A DNA stretch of 64,000 nucleotides, taken from positions 1 through 64,000 of the forward strand of contig CACJXK010000003.1 of NCBI GenBank assembly GCA_902597335.1. The letters are read 5' to 3'. Below, one piece after another: positions 30,342 to 40,087 of this stretch. Below the pieces are notes generated by a model. The model was given only the letters and a program-made list of their open reading frames with translations, ran no database searches and was not told where the DNA came from. Numbering within the stretch: position 1 is the first letter of the stretch; every line of letters begins with the position of its first letter. Origin of the DNA: an uncultured Pelagibacteraceae bacterium (GTDB lineage: Bacteria > Pseudomonadota > Alphaproteobacteria > Pelagibacterales > Pelagibacteraceae). The position numbers and the translations under genes were made by a program.

Positions 30342-31253
30342 ATGCTTTCAGATAAATCAACAGTCTGCCCAAACAACTTATTGGATATCGCTCAACAAAA
30401 AAGAGGTATAAAAGCTGCTATTGTAAATGCTGGTAAAGAATTACCAATGTTATCTGTAATAGATGCTGTCAAAGAAAAGCTAATCATTCCTGTTTTAATT
30501 GGTGAGGAAGATAAAATTAGAGAAATAGCTGAAAAATTAAAGTTTGATATATCAGAATTTAAAATCATCAATGAGCCAAATGAAAATAATACTGCTAAAG
30601 TTGCCGCTAAACTTGCGGGAGATGGTGAGGTAAAAATTATTGTTAAGGGTCATATTCATACTGATATTTTAATGAAAGAAGTTTTGCAGAGAAAATATAA
30701 TTTAATTGGTAAAACTAGATTGAGTCATATTTGGCATATGACTCTAGATAAAGAGGATAATCCCCTGATTATTACTGATGGAGCTTTAAATGTTAATCCA
30801 AATATTAAAACTAAAATGCATATTTTACGCAATGTTGTAGATTTTTGTCATAGAATAAAAATAGCTAAACCTAAGGTTTCTATTTTATCTGCAACCGAAG
30901 AGGTTTTGGATAGCATGCAAAGTTCAATTGATGCTAAAGAAATTTGTGAATTGGCAAAAAAAGAGGATTTAAACGCAGATATATTTGGACCTTTAGCTTT
31001 TGACAATAGTGTTTCAAAGAAGTCTGCAACTATTAAAGGAATTCAAAATGACGTTGCAGGAAATGCCGATGTTTTATTAGTTCCAAATGTTGAGACTGGA
31101 AACGCCTTGGTAAAAATGATGATATATTTTATGGGTGCATGTGCGGCTGGAGTAGTTGTTGGAGGTAAAGTTCCAGTTGTAATAACAAGCAGATCAGATG
31201 ATGCGACAGCAAGACTAGCCTCAATTGCTGCAGCTGTGGTAGCTTTAGATTAA
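30342..31253 (+). CDS. pta: Phosphate acetyl/butyryltransferase
   Basis: VKGHIHTDILMKEVL; ITDGALNVNPN; SRSDDATARLASIAAA. Confidence 0.88.
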   Translation: MLSDKSTVCPNNLLDIAQQKRGIKAAIVNAGKELPMLSVIDAVKEKLIIPVLIGEEDKIREIAEKLKFDISEFKIINEPNENNTAKVAAKLAGDGEVKIIVKGHIHTDILMKEVLQRKYNLIGKTRLSHIWHMTLDKEDNPLIITDGALNVNPNIKTKMHILRNVVDFCHRIKIAKPKVSILSATEEVLDSMQSSIDAKEICELAKKEDLNADIFGPLAFDNSVSKKSATIKGIQNDVAGNADVLLVPNVETGNALVKMMIYFMGACAAGVVVGGKVPVVITSRSDDATARLASIAAAVVALD

Positions 31254-31294
31254 ATGAATATTGAAAAAAATAAAAATTAAATTAGGATTTATAT

Positions 31295-32581
31295 ATGGCA
31301 ATTACATACTTAAAAAAATCACCAAAAACATCGTCGACAGATGATACAAAAACAAGAGAAATAGTTGAAAATATTCTTAAGGATATCGAAAAAACTAAAG
31401 AAAAAGGGTGCATCGAGTTATCAAAGAAATATGACAAATATGAAGGTGAAGTAATTGTTACAAGAGAGAAAATTGAAGAAATAAAAAAAAAATTAGATCC
31501 TAAGACAAAAGATGATATTCAATTCTCGCATGAGAGGGTTAGAAAATTTGCTGAAGCACAATTAAAAAATTATGGTCAAGATTTTGAAGTAGAGCTTTCT
31601 GATGGTTTGTATGCTGGACAAAAATTAATACCAGTAAATACTGCAGGTTGTTATGTTCCTGCTGGAAGGTATGCTCATATCGCTTCCGCTGTGATGAGTG
31701 TAACAACTGCAAAAGTAGCTGGTGTAAAAAATATTATTGTTTGCAGTTCACCAAAACCAGGTATCGGTGTTCATCCTGCAATTGTCTATACTGCAGACCT
31801 TTGTGGTGCAGATGTAATTATGAATTTGGGTGGAGTTCAAGCAATCGCTGCAATGACTTATGGTCTTTTTGGTAACGCACCAGCTGACATGCTAGTAGGT
31901 CCAGGAAATCAATTTGTTGCTGAGTCAAAGAGAATTTTATTTGGAAAAGTTGGAATTGATTTATTTGCTGGCCCAACAGAAATCGCAGTAATAGCTGATG
32001 AAACTGCTGATCCTGAGTTAGTTGCTTTTGATTTAGTTGGACAAGCAGAGCATGGATATAATTCTCCAGCTTGGTTATTCACTACAAGTAAAAAACTTGC
32101 TGATTATGTCATGCAAAGAGTACCTGAACTTATTGCAGATCTGCCAGATTTACCAAGAGAAAACTCGGGTGCAGCTTGGAGAGATTATGGAGAAGTCATT
32201 CTTTGCGATACAGATGAGGAAATGGCAAAAATTAGTGACGAATACGCACCTGAACATCTAGAAATTCAAACCAAAAATCTTCAATGGTTCCATGACAGAT
32301 TAAAAAATTATGGCTCATTATTTATTGGAGAGGAGACTACAGTTGCTTATGGTGACAAATGTTCAGGTACAAACCATATTTTACCTACCAAAGGTGCAGG
32401 AAAATATACTGGTGGTTTATTTGTTGGAAAATTTATTAAAACATTAAGTTTTCAAAGAATGACTAAAGAGTCTACTAAAGAAGTAGGCGCAGCATGTGCA
32501 AGAATTTCAAGATATGAAGGTATGGAAGCTCATGCAAGAACTGGAGATGTGAGGCTAAGAAAGTACGGATTTCAAAATTAG
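31295..32581 (+). CDS. hpsN: HisD-family dehydrogenase, probable sulfopropanediol 3-dehydrogenase (HpsN-like)
   Basis: HisD fold (GPGNQFVAESKRILFG, IDLFAGPTEIAVIAD, SGTNHILPT); MAITYLKK start like HpsN. Confidence 0.75.
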   Translation: MAITYLKKSPKTSSTDDTKTREIVENILKDIEKTKEKGCIELSKKYDKYEGEVIVTREKIEEIKKKLDPKTKDDIQFSHERVRKFAEAQLKNYGQDFEVELSDGLYAGQKLIPVNTAGCYVPAGRYAHIASAVMSVTTAKVAGVKNIIVCSSPKPGIGVHPAIVYTADLCGADVIMNLGGVQAIAAMTYGLFGNAPADMLVGPGNQFVAESKRILFGKVGIDLFAGPTEIAVIADETADPELVAFDLVGQAEHGYNSPAWLFTTSKKLADYVMQRVPELIADLPDLPRENSGAAWRDYGEVILCDTDEEMAKISDEYAPEHLEIQTKNLQWFHDRLKNYGSLFIGEETTVAYGDKCSGTNHILPTKGAGKYTGGLFVGKFIKTLSFQRMTKESTKEVGAACARISRYEGMEAHARTGDVRLRKYGFQN

Positions 32582-32586
32582 TTTTG

Positions 32587-33486
32587 TTAAATTCTTGAAA
32601 ACAATAAAAGTGTTACACCTAAGACAAAAATTAAAATACCTATTATTTCCCTTACTTTTACTTTTTCCTTAAAGAAATATCTTGAGGAAAAATAACTAAA
32701 TAATAATTCAATTTGACCAACAGCTCTAACAAATGATGCTTGAATTAAAGTGAAAGCATAAAACCATGATAAAGATGCAAAAAAACCACCTAAGCCAATT
32801 AACATACAATCATATTTATCATTATAGAGTTTTCTAAATTCCTTTTTTTCAAATATTAAGAGATATATGGTTAAAATTATTGTGGGAATTAAAAGGCCAA
32901 ATAACAAGGTTGATATTACTTTTTCAAAGTTTGACTCAAAATTTTCTAAGGAAAGCGCCGCAGATCTAAAATAAACAATACTCAGAGCTAAGAATAAACC
33001 TGAGATCAATCCAATTAATGTGGTTTTAGAAAAAATATTTTGGAAAAAAAATTTTAAATTTTTAATTGATAAAATTATTACACCTAGTGTTGATATTATA
33101 ATTCCACTAATCCCTATTAAGTTTAACTTTTCATTAAGTATTAAATATTCAAATATAGCAACTTGTACAACTTCAGTTTTACTAAGCGATGTACCTACGA
33201 CAAAATTTGAAAATTTAAAAAGGTAGAGTAACACGAATGTAAAAATTACTTGAAAAATTGATGCAAAAGTAACGTTTATTAAGAAACCAGGCTGATTAAT
33301 TATATCTTTTAGTATTGCGAATTCTCTAAAATATAAAAAAAATAAAAGTAAAGCTAAAGGTAATGCAAAAGAAAACCTTACATATGTTGATGCAATAGTC
33401 GATACATCTTTATTTATTTTTTTCTGGAATGATGATCTTAAGTTTTGAAAGAAAGCAGCGATGATTGTAACTATAATCCAGTTCAT
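32587..33486 (-). CDS. EamA/DMT family transporter
   Basis: 10-TM EamA-like. Confidence 0.75.
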   Translation of the reverse strand: MNWIIVTIIAAFFQNLRSSFQKKINKDVSTIASTYVRFSFALPLALLLFFLYFREFAILKDIINQPGFLINVTFASIFQVIFTFVLLYLFKFSNFVVGTSLSKTEVVQVAIFEYLILNEKLNLIGISGIIISTLGVIILSIKNLKFFFQNIFSKTTLIGLISGLFLALSIVYFRSAALSLENFESNFEKVISTLLFGLLIPTIILTIYLLIFEKKEFRKLYNDKYDCMLIGLGGFFASLSWFYAFTLIQASFVRAVGQIELLFSYFSSRYFFKEKVKVREIIGILIFVLGVTLLLFSRI

Positions 33487-33519
33487 TGAGAGTAAAATTT
33501 ATTGAGTTTTCAAAGAAAT

Positions 33520-34569
33520 TTAAATTCTTCTTCCATTTTCATCAAATATAAAAATATCTTTAACATCAAATTTAAGTTCGTTTTGAAAATCTACCTGACT
33601 AGATATTTTTGCACTAAGCTCTAAATTATCATTACTCATGTAAACTATTTTTTCATTTCCTAAATTTTCTACTAATTCAATTTTAGGTTTAAATTTAAAT
33701 TCAGATGACTCTGACGTATTAAAGTGTTCAGGTCTAATACCAACAGAATAATTTCTTTTATTAAATTTTATTTTCTCAAAAGTTATTTCATTACCTAAAA
33801 AGTTAATTTTATTTTCTGAAATTATATTTTCATTTTTTAAAGGTAAAATATTCATTTTTGGTGTCCCAATAAATTGTGCTACGAAAATATTTGTTGGATT
33901 ATTGTAAATTTCATCAGGAGTTCCTACTTGTTCAATATTTCCATGATTTAGAATTACAATTCTATCAGCTAAAGTCATTGCCTCTACTTGATCATGAGTA
34001 ACATAGATCATATTCGTTTTGATTTGATTGTGAAGCTTTGAAATTTCTACCCTCATCTCTGCTCTTAAAGCTGCATCCAAGTTAGATAAAGGCTCATCAA
34101 ATAAAAATATTTTGGGGTTTCTGGTAATTGCACGTCCAATAGCAACTCTTTGCCTCTGCCCTCCAGATAACTGCTTGGGTTTTCTTTCAAGCAATTCCTC
34201 AATTTTTAAAATTTTAGCTGCTTGCATAACTTTTGTTTCAATTTCTTCCTTAGATTTCTTTTCAATCTTCAGTCCAAATGACATGTTCTCATAAACATTC
34301 ATGTGTGGATAAAGAGCATAAGACTGAAATACCATTGCAGTTTGTCTTTTTGAGGGATGAAGATCATTAATTTTTTGATCATTTATAAATATTTCGCCCT
34401 CATCAATTTTTTCTAAACCTGCTATCATTCTTAATAAAGTTGACTTTCCACACCCAGATGGGCCAACTAATACAAGAAATTCGTCATCTTTTCCCATTAG
34501 GTTAAAATCAGTTATAATCTTGTTTGATCCGAATGATTTATGAACGCCTGCGAATTTTATATTTGCCAT
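33520..34569 (-). CDS. ABC transporter ATP-binding protein (UgpC/MalK type)
   Basis: GPSGCGKSTLLRMIAGLE; LSGGQRQRVAIGRA; TOBE-like C-terminus. Confidence 0.93.
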   Translation of the reverse strand: MANIKFAGVHKSFGSNKIITDFNLMGKDDEFLVLVGPSGCGKSTLLRMIAGLEKIDEGEIFINDQKINDLHPSKRQTAMVFQSYALYPHMNVYENMSFGLKIEKKSKEEIETKVMQAAKILKIEELLERKPKQLSGGQRQRVAIGRAITRNPKIFLFDEPLSNLDAALRAEMRVEISKLHNQIKTNMIYVTHDQVEAMTLADRIVILNHGNIEQVGTPDEIYNNPTNIFVAQFIGTPKMNILPLKNENIISENKINFLGNEITFEKIKFNKRNYSVGIRPEHFNTSESSEFKFKPKIELVENLGNEKIVYMSNDNLELSAKISSQVDFQNELKFDVKDIFIFDENGRRI

Positions 34570-34570
34570 T

Positions 34571-35656
34571 TCAACTTTTAACTTTTTCTAAAATATCTAA
34601 GCCTATTTGTTTTAAAATATGAAGTATATCAATTGGTACCCAATTTTCACGAATTTTTCCTTCATCATGATGATAAAAATCCATAACTCTCATCGAGAGT
34701 TTTTGATTATTTGCTGTAAAACCTAACCAATCATTTGATCCATAATAAGCCTCTAAACTATGCCAACCAGCACATAAAGAAAATTTACCATCCCCTATTT
34801 CACAATAATGACCAAGTTTGAAATAATCTCTTTCAGTAAATGATTTTCTAAATGGCAACTGATGCATATCAATAAAACCCTCTAAAGATCTTGAGGTGCC
34901 AATCCCACATGGTCCATACCATATCATTTTATCATGCCAATATTCTCTTTGAGGATGATCTATTAATCTTTTTTTTAATTCTTCATCAGATAGGTTCTCT
35001 GTTTCAGGTTTAAAATTAAGACTTCTATTCATTGAAAGAGCTTGTCTCAAACTTGAATTTGAGATTTCAATATCTTTTTCAAAAAAATTTACACCATCAG
35101 TATTTATTGGGGGTAACCAAGCTCCTTCAGATCCTCTCGATGGATTGATTGGAAAAATACCACATTGTCTTAAGAAATCTATAACATCAATTAATATATG
35201 GCTTTCTACTATTTTGTCTTCTTTAAGTTCATGTATTTCACAACATCTGAGATTAATCATTTTAAAATTTGGTTTAATCCCTAACCATGACTTTTTAAAG
35301 TATCCAGATAACGTTGAATATGACCCTACTAAAATTTTATCCCTAAAAGCTCCCCCTACTACAATGTTTTCTCTTCTTTCTAAATCTGGGAAGGCTTCTA
35401 GTAATGGTGTCCAGAGCTTCTCTTTTAAATTTTTTATTCCAACAAACTCATTTAAAGGATGAAAACAATTGACCTTTACATCGTTTATAAAAACCTTGTC
35501 TAAACTTTTATCTATTTGTTTCAATCCTAAATTTACAATTTGATTTAAATAGGTTCTAATTAAATTTTTATTTTGAAAATTTTGTTCTGGTGAGAGATCA
35601 ATATCTTTTATATTTGTTTTAGTTTTAAGTCCTGTATCAAATTGCTCTATTTGCAT
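34571..35656 (-). CDS. Double SnoaL/NTF2-like (ester cyclase-like) protein
   Basis: Two SnoaL-like halves. Confidence 0.65.
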   Translation of the reverse strand: MQIEQFDTGLKTKTNIKDIDLSPEQNFQNKNLIRTYLNQIVNLGLKQIDKSLDKVFINDVKVNCFHPLNEFVGIKNLKEKLWTPLLEAFPDLERRENIVVGGAFRDKILVGSYSTLSGYFKKSWLGIKPNFKMINLRCCEIHELKEDKIVESHILIDVIDFLRQCGIFPINPSRGSEGAWLPPINTDGVNFFEKDIEISNSSLRQALSMNRSLNFKPETENLSDEELKKRLIDHPQREYWHDKMIWYGPCGIGTSRSLEGFIDMHQLPFRKSFTERDYFKLGHYCEIGDGKFSLCAGWHSLEAYYGSNDWLGFTANNQKLSMRVMDFYHHDEGKIRENWVPIDILHILKQIGLDILEKVKS

Positions 35657-35708
35657 ATATTTATTTATTGGAAATATTCGTGTATCACAATATTATAACT
35701 AAAAAAAT

Positions 35709-36653
35709 ATGAATATTAGACTTGCTAAATTTAAGGAATTAACTCCAAGCACTTTACCCTTTGTTGAGGGTAAATTGGATGGTCATAAAGAGAGAAAAAA
35801 TTATTCTATTTTAGGACCAGGTGTTGCTGAAGATGCAAATCAATCAATAAAAATATCAGAAAGACATGGATTTAACTTGGGCGCTGTTTCAGCAAAACCC
35901 TTTAATGGTTCTGGTCTTCATAGCCATTTGACTGCCGAAGTATTCATAATTTATTCAGGTAAATGGAGGTTTTATTGGGGTTCAAAAGGCGGAGATGAAA
36001 CAATATTAAATGCAGGGGATGTTATTTCTATGCCTACAAATATGTTTAGAGCATTTGAAAATGTAGGAGATGAAGAGGGTTTTATTTTTGTTGTTCTTGG
36101 TGGAGATGACCCTGGAATTGTTACTTGGATACCTGAAGTTCTAAAAAAAGCAAAACAAACAGGTATGGCGCTATTAGATGATAATTCCTTGATTGATTTA
36201 AATAGTCAAGAAATCCCAAACGGTAGAAAATTACTTAAGCCTATATCTAAGGATGAAATTATAAAATTTGACAATTATAAGCTAGAACAATTACAAAAAA
36301 ATATATGTGAGACTAGCAAAAAACTAAAACATGAAATTAATATTGGAGATAATGTTAAAATTTCACATATTTTAGGTAACAAATTTCAAAATAAATCAAT
36401 AACGCCAATTATAAAACAGGATACTGGATTTAGCTTAAGCACTTTAAAATCTACAATAGGAAAAGTTGAAAATTTAAAATTTGACAAACCTACAATTTTT
36501 TTTTCACAAAAAGGAAAATGGAATATTCAAACAGACAATTCTTCCTTTGAATTAGATTATAAAGACACATTTTCAGTTCCAGTTGGATCCAACATTAGTA
36601 TTCAAATTGACGAAAAAAATGAGTCACTACTTAATTGTGTGTCAAAAATATAA
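35709..36653 (+). CDS. Cupin-domain protein (probable bicupin)
   Basis: GLHSHLTAEVFIIYSGKWRFYWG cupin motif. Confidence 0.8.
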   Translation: MNIRLAKFKELTPSTLPFVEGKLDGHKERKNYSILGPGVAEDANQSIKISERHGFNLGAVSAKPFNGSGLHSHLTAEVFIIYSGKWRFYWGSKGGDETILNAGDVISMPTNMFRAFENVGDEEGFIFVVLGGDDPGIVTWIPEVLKKAKQTGMALLDDNSLIDLNSQEIPNGRKLLKPISKDEIIKFDNYKLEQLQKNICETSKKLKHEINIGDNVKISHILGNKFQNKSITPIIKQDTGFSLSTLKSTIGKVENLKFDKPTIFFSQKGKWNIQTDNSSFELDYKDTFSVPVGSNISIQIDEKNESLLNCVSKI

Positions 36654-37621
36654 TGAAAGGTTTTGATAAGAAATACAAAGACTTTCCTGACTATATATTA
36701 AAAATAACTGAGCAAATTTGGGAAGGTAAAGATGTAGAGTCTATTGGTAAATTTTATACAAAAGATATACCAGTAAGATCACCATTTGGTGTTACTTATG
36801 GCAACAAACCAGTTATAGACGCAACATATGCAACTTTAAAAGAATTTCCTAACAGACAATTGTTAGGTGAAGATGTGATTTGGAATGGTAATGACGAAAT
36901 TGGATATCATTCTTCCCATAGAATATTAAGCAAAGGCACCCATCTAGGTAATGGTTTTTACGGTAAACCTAGTGGAAAAAATATTTATTATAGAGTAATT
37001 GCTGATTGTGCATGTAAAGAAAATCAAGTTTATGACGAGTGGATTGTTAGAGATCAAGGAGCAATTGTAAGACAGATTGGTTACTCTCCAAAAGAATTTG
37101 CAAAGAAAATAATAGAAAGTGAAGGGGGAATTTTAACTGCATCCAAGTTATTCAATTGTGAAACTGATAAAAGCTCGAATTATGAAGCTGAGAGATATAA
37201 AAAAGGATCAAAAGCTGAAAAATATACAGAGATACTTAAAAATATTTTTAATAATAGCTATAAATTTGAGGGATATGATAGAGCTGCTAATATTTTTTGG
37301 CCTGGAAATGTAATTAGCCATGGAAGAGAGGGTATTAAAGAAAAATGGATTTCTTTAAAATCAATATTTTCAAACATAAAATTTACTATAGAACATGTAG
37401 GTTTTTTAGAGGAAGCAGGTCAAAACCCAAGGGTATCAGTTAGATGGTTTTTAGAAGGCGCTCACAGTAACGAAAGTAAGGATTATGACAAACCCTCAAA
37501 TAAAAAAATATTTATAATGGGAATTAATCATGCAGAATTTTACTCCAACTCTATTATAAGGGAGTGGGTGTTATTTGATGAAGTTGCTATATGGAAACAA
37601 ATTTTATTAAATCATGGTTAA
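36653..37621 (+). CDS. Double SnoaL/NTF2-like protein
   Basis: Two SnoaL-like halves; ATG at 36653 preferred. Confidence 0.65.
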   Translation: MKGFDKKYKDFPDYILKITEQIWEGKDVESIGKFYTKDIPVRSPFGVTYGNKPVIDATYATLKEFPNRQLLGEDVIWNGNDEIGYHSSHRILSKGTHLGNGFYGKPSGKNIYYRVIADCACKENQVYDEWIVRDQGAIVRQIGYSPKEFAKKIIESEGGILTASKLFNCETDKSSNYEAERYKKGSKAEKYTEILKNIFNNSYKFEGYDRAANIFWPGNVISHGREGIKEKWISLKSIFSNIKFTIEHVGFLEEAGQNPRVSVRWFLEGAHSNESKDYDKPSNKKIFIMGINHAEFYSNSIIREWVLFDEVAIWKQILLNHG

Positions 37622-38741
37622 AATAAAAACTACACATGTTGGAAGTTTGCCCAGGTCAAATGAACTCTCAAGTCTTTTAGCATCAAAGGATAATAAAGAG
37701 GAAATTAGCATAGAAAAATTTGACGAAGTTGTAAGGAAAAATGTTTTAGAAGTTGTAAAAAAACAAATTAACACAGGAATTGATATTGTAAGTGACGGAG
37801 AAATGTCAAAAATAAGTTATGCTACATACATTAAAGATAGAGTTAATGGTTTTTCTGGTGAAAGTGAGAGAAAAGCTCCAAAAGATTTAGATGATTTTCC
37901 ATCTTTTAAAAAAAAACTAGTTCAATCTGGAGGAACCCCTACATATAAAAGACCTTGTTGCACAAGTGAATTAAAAGTAAAAGATAATGTTTCGATTAGT
38001 AAAGATATAATTAATTTTAAAGATGCATTAAATAAAAATTCTCATAGTGAAGGGTTTATGAATTCTCCATCTCCAGGAGTTATTTGTAACTTTCTGCCCA
38101 ATAAATTTTATAAAAATGATGATGAATATTTAGAAAAGCTTTCAGATATTATGAAATTTGAATATGAAAAAATTATTGACAGTGGTCTTTCTCTTCAGAT
38201 CGATTGTCCTGACCTCGCTCTATCAAGACATATGATATATAAAGATATTTCAGAGCAAAATTTTTTAGAGAGAGCTAATAAACATGTTGAAGTTTTAAAT
38301 AAGTCACTAGAAAATATTGATCCATCTAAAGTAAGAATGCATATTTGTTGGGGAAATTATGAAGGACCTCATACACATGATATTGGGTTAAACAAAATTA
38401 TTGAGATAGCTTTTAAAGCTAAAATAAATAAGTATTTGATAGAGTCTGCTAACCCTAGACATGCTCATGAATGGGAAGTATTTGAAAATATAAAACTACC
38501 AAAAGATAAGATTATTATTCCAGGGGTAATAGAGTCCACGAGCAATTTTATTGAACATCCAGATGTTGTAAAACATAGAATTTTAGTCTTTTCTAAAGTA
38601 ATAGATCCTAGTCAATTAATGGCTGGCACTGATTGTGGTTTTGGCACATTTGCAGGATTTGGAAATGTTGATGAGAATATAGCTTATAAAAAACTTGAGT
38701 CACTTGTGATTGGATCAAGACTTGCGTCAAAAGTGATTTAA
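37614..38741 (+). CDS. MetE-like (cobalamin-independent methionine synthase II core) methyltransferase-family protein
   Basis: THVGSLPRS; HICWGNY; LIESANPRHAHE; GTDCGFGTFAG, retaining candidate His/Cys/Glu/Cys zinc ligands. Confidence 0.82.
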   Translation: MVKIKTTHVGSLPRSNELSSLLASKDNKEEISIEKFDEVVRKNVLEVVKKQINTGIDIVSDGEMSKISYATYIKDRVNGFSGESERKAPKDLDDFPSFKKKLVQSGGTPTYKRPCCTSELKVKDNVSISKDIINFKDALNKNSHSEGFMNSPSPGVICNFLPNKFYKNDDEYLEKLSDIMKFEYEKIIDSGLSLQIDCPDLALSRHMIYKDISEQNFLERANKHVEVLNKSLENIDPSKVRMHICWGNYEGPHTHDIGLNKIIEIAFKAKINKYLIESANPRHAHEWEVFENIKLPKDKIIIPGVIESTSNFIEHPDVVKHRILVFSKVIDPSQLMAGTDCGFGTFAGFGNVDENIAYKKLESLVIGSRLASKVI

Positions 38742-38818
38742 ATATCTCTTTTATTAGATAATCCTTAAAGATATATTTTATTAGAATAATTATAAACAAC
38801 AAAAAAAAGAGAGATAAT

Positions 38819-40045
38819 ATGAGAAAAATACTAATAACCTTATTGTTCGCGCTTTTTGGAACAACAGCAAATGCCGATGGGCATTGCAGTAAACCAAGTG
38901 GTTCAATAAATATTTTAGCAAATGATTTTCCTGCGTTAAGAACTTTTGTAGAAACAGCTAAAGGATGTAAAGGAAGTGCAGATTTTAAAGTTACTCACTC
39001 ATCTGAACACAACAAAATAGCTGTTCCAGCTTTAACTGCAAACCCTTCTGAATTTTCGGCAAGAATTGCAGCTAATAGCTCAATTGTTCCTTTAATGAAT
39101 CAAGATTTAATTAGACCTATGGATGATCTAGTTAAAAAATATGGAAAAGGAATACAAGACTCGCAATTAATAACAATTGATGGAAAAGTAATGGCTGTTG
39201 CTTTTATGGCAAACACCCAACATTTGTATTACAGAGAAGATGTTTTAAAAGAATTAGGTATACCTGTGCCTAAAACTTACGAAGAGGTTGTTGCAGCATC
39301 TGAAAAAATAAGAGCTTCAGGTAAAATGCAACATCCATATGCAGCAGCATATAAAGCTGGATGGAATTTAGCTGAAGAATTTGTAAACATGTTCATTGGT
39401 CATGGGGGTGAATTCTTTAAAGCTGGAACTGCTGAGCCAAATATCAATAATGCAAAAGGTGTGGCTACACTAAACATGTTAAAAAAATTAGCGAGTTTAA
39501 GTAATCCTGATTATCTAACTCACGATAGTGAAGCAATTAAAGTTGAGTGGGAGTCTGGAAAAGTTGCTCTTATGACATTATGGGCATCAAGATCTGGAAC
39601 TTTATTAGATGATGAAGGTGATGCAAAAATTACCGCAGCAACTAAATTAACAGGACCGGCAACTGTTGGTGGTGGAAATATTCCTGCAGCTACATTATGG
39701 TGGGATGGATTTACTTTAGCAAAAAATAGATCTGACAGTGATGCAGAAGCAACTTTTATTGCTTTAGCTCACGCTGCTTCAAATAAAAAAATGGTTGCAG
39801 ACGCTGCTGACCAAGCTGTTTGGTTAGTAGAGGGTTTTGTGCCAGGACCAAAATCTATTGGTGTAATTGAGGCTGTAAAAATGGGAGCTAAACCTTATCC
39901 TATGTTACCACAAATGGGTTTAATGCATGGTGCATTAGGTAGTGAAATAGTTGAGTTCTTACAAGGTAAAGAATCTGCAGAACAAGCATTGAAAGATGTG
40001 GAAGCTGCTTACATCAGTAAAGCTAAAGAACAAGGCTTTCTATAA
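38819..40045 (+). CDS. ABC extracellular solute-binding protein family 1
   Basis: Signal peptide; HLYYREDVLKELGIPVPKTYEE. Confidence 0.9.
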   Translation: MRKILITLLFALFGTTANADGHCSKPSGSINILANDFPALRTFVETAKGCKGSADFKVTHSSEHNKIAVPALTANPSEFSARIAANSSIVPLMNQDLIRPMDDLVKKYGKGIQDSQLITIDGKVMAVAFMANTQHLYYREDVLKELGIPVPKTYEEVVAASEKIRASGKMQHPYAAAYKAGWNLAEEFVNMFIGHGGEFFKAGTAEPNINNAKGVATLNMLKKLASLSNPDYLTHDSEAIKVEWESGKVALMTLWASRSGTLLDDEGDAKITAATKLTGPATVGGGNIPAATLWWDGFTLAKNRSDSDAEATFIALAHAASNKKMVADAADQAVWLVEGFVPGPKSIGVIEAVKMGAKPYPMLPQMGLMHGALGSEIVEFLQGKESAEQALKDVEAAYISKAKEQGFL

Positions 40046-40055
40046 AACAAATATT

Positions 40056-40080
40056 TAAGTGGGGATTTAATCCCCACTTA
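40056..40080 (+). repeat. Intercistronic hairpin between SBP and permease genes
   Basis: TAAGTGGGGAT-TTA-ATCCCCACTTA, perfect 11-bp stem ending 7 nt before next ATG. Confidence 0.85.
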
Positions 40081-40087
40081 ATTTAAA

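Noticed and set aside
31648-31875. Cys-rich ORF MLCSCWKVCSYRFRCDECNNCK...
   Set aside because: Alternate frame wholly inside the clearly coding HisD-family gene; Cys richness arises from out-of-frame reading of TGT/TGC-containing codons.
35657-35708. ATATTcGTG-TAT-CACAATAT imperfect repeat in divergent promoter
   Set aside because: Asymmetric with one-nt offset; insufficient without conservation data.
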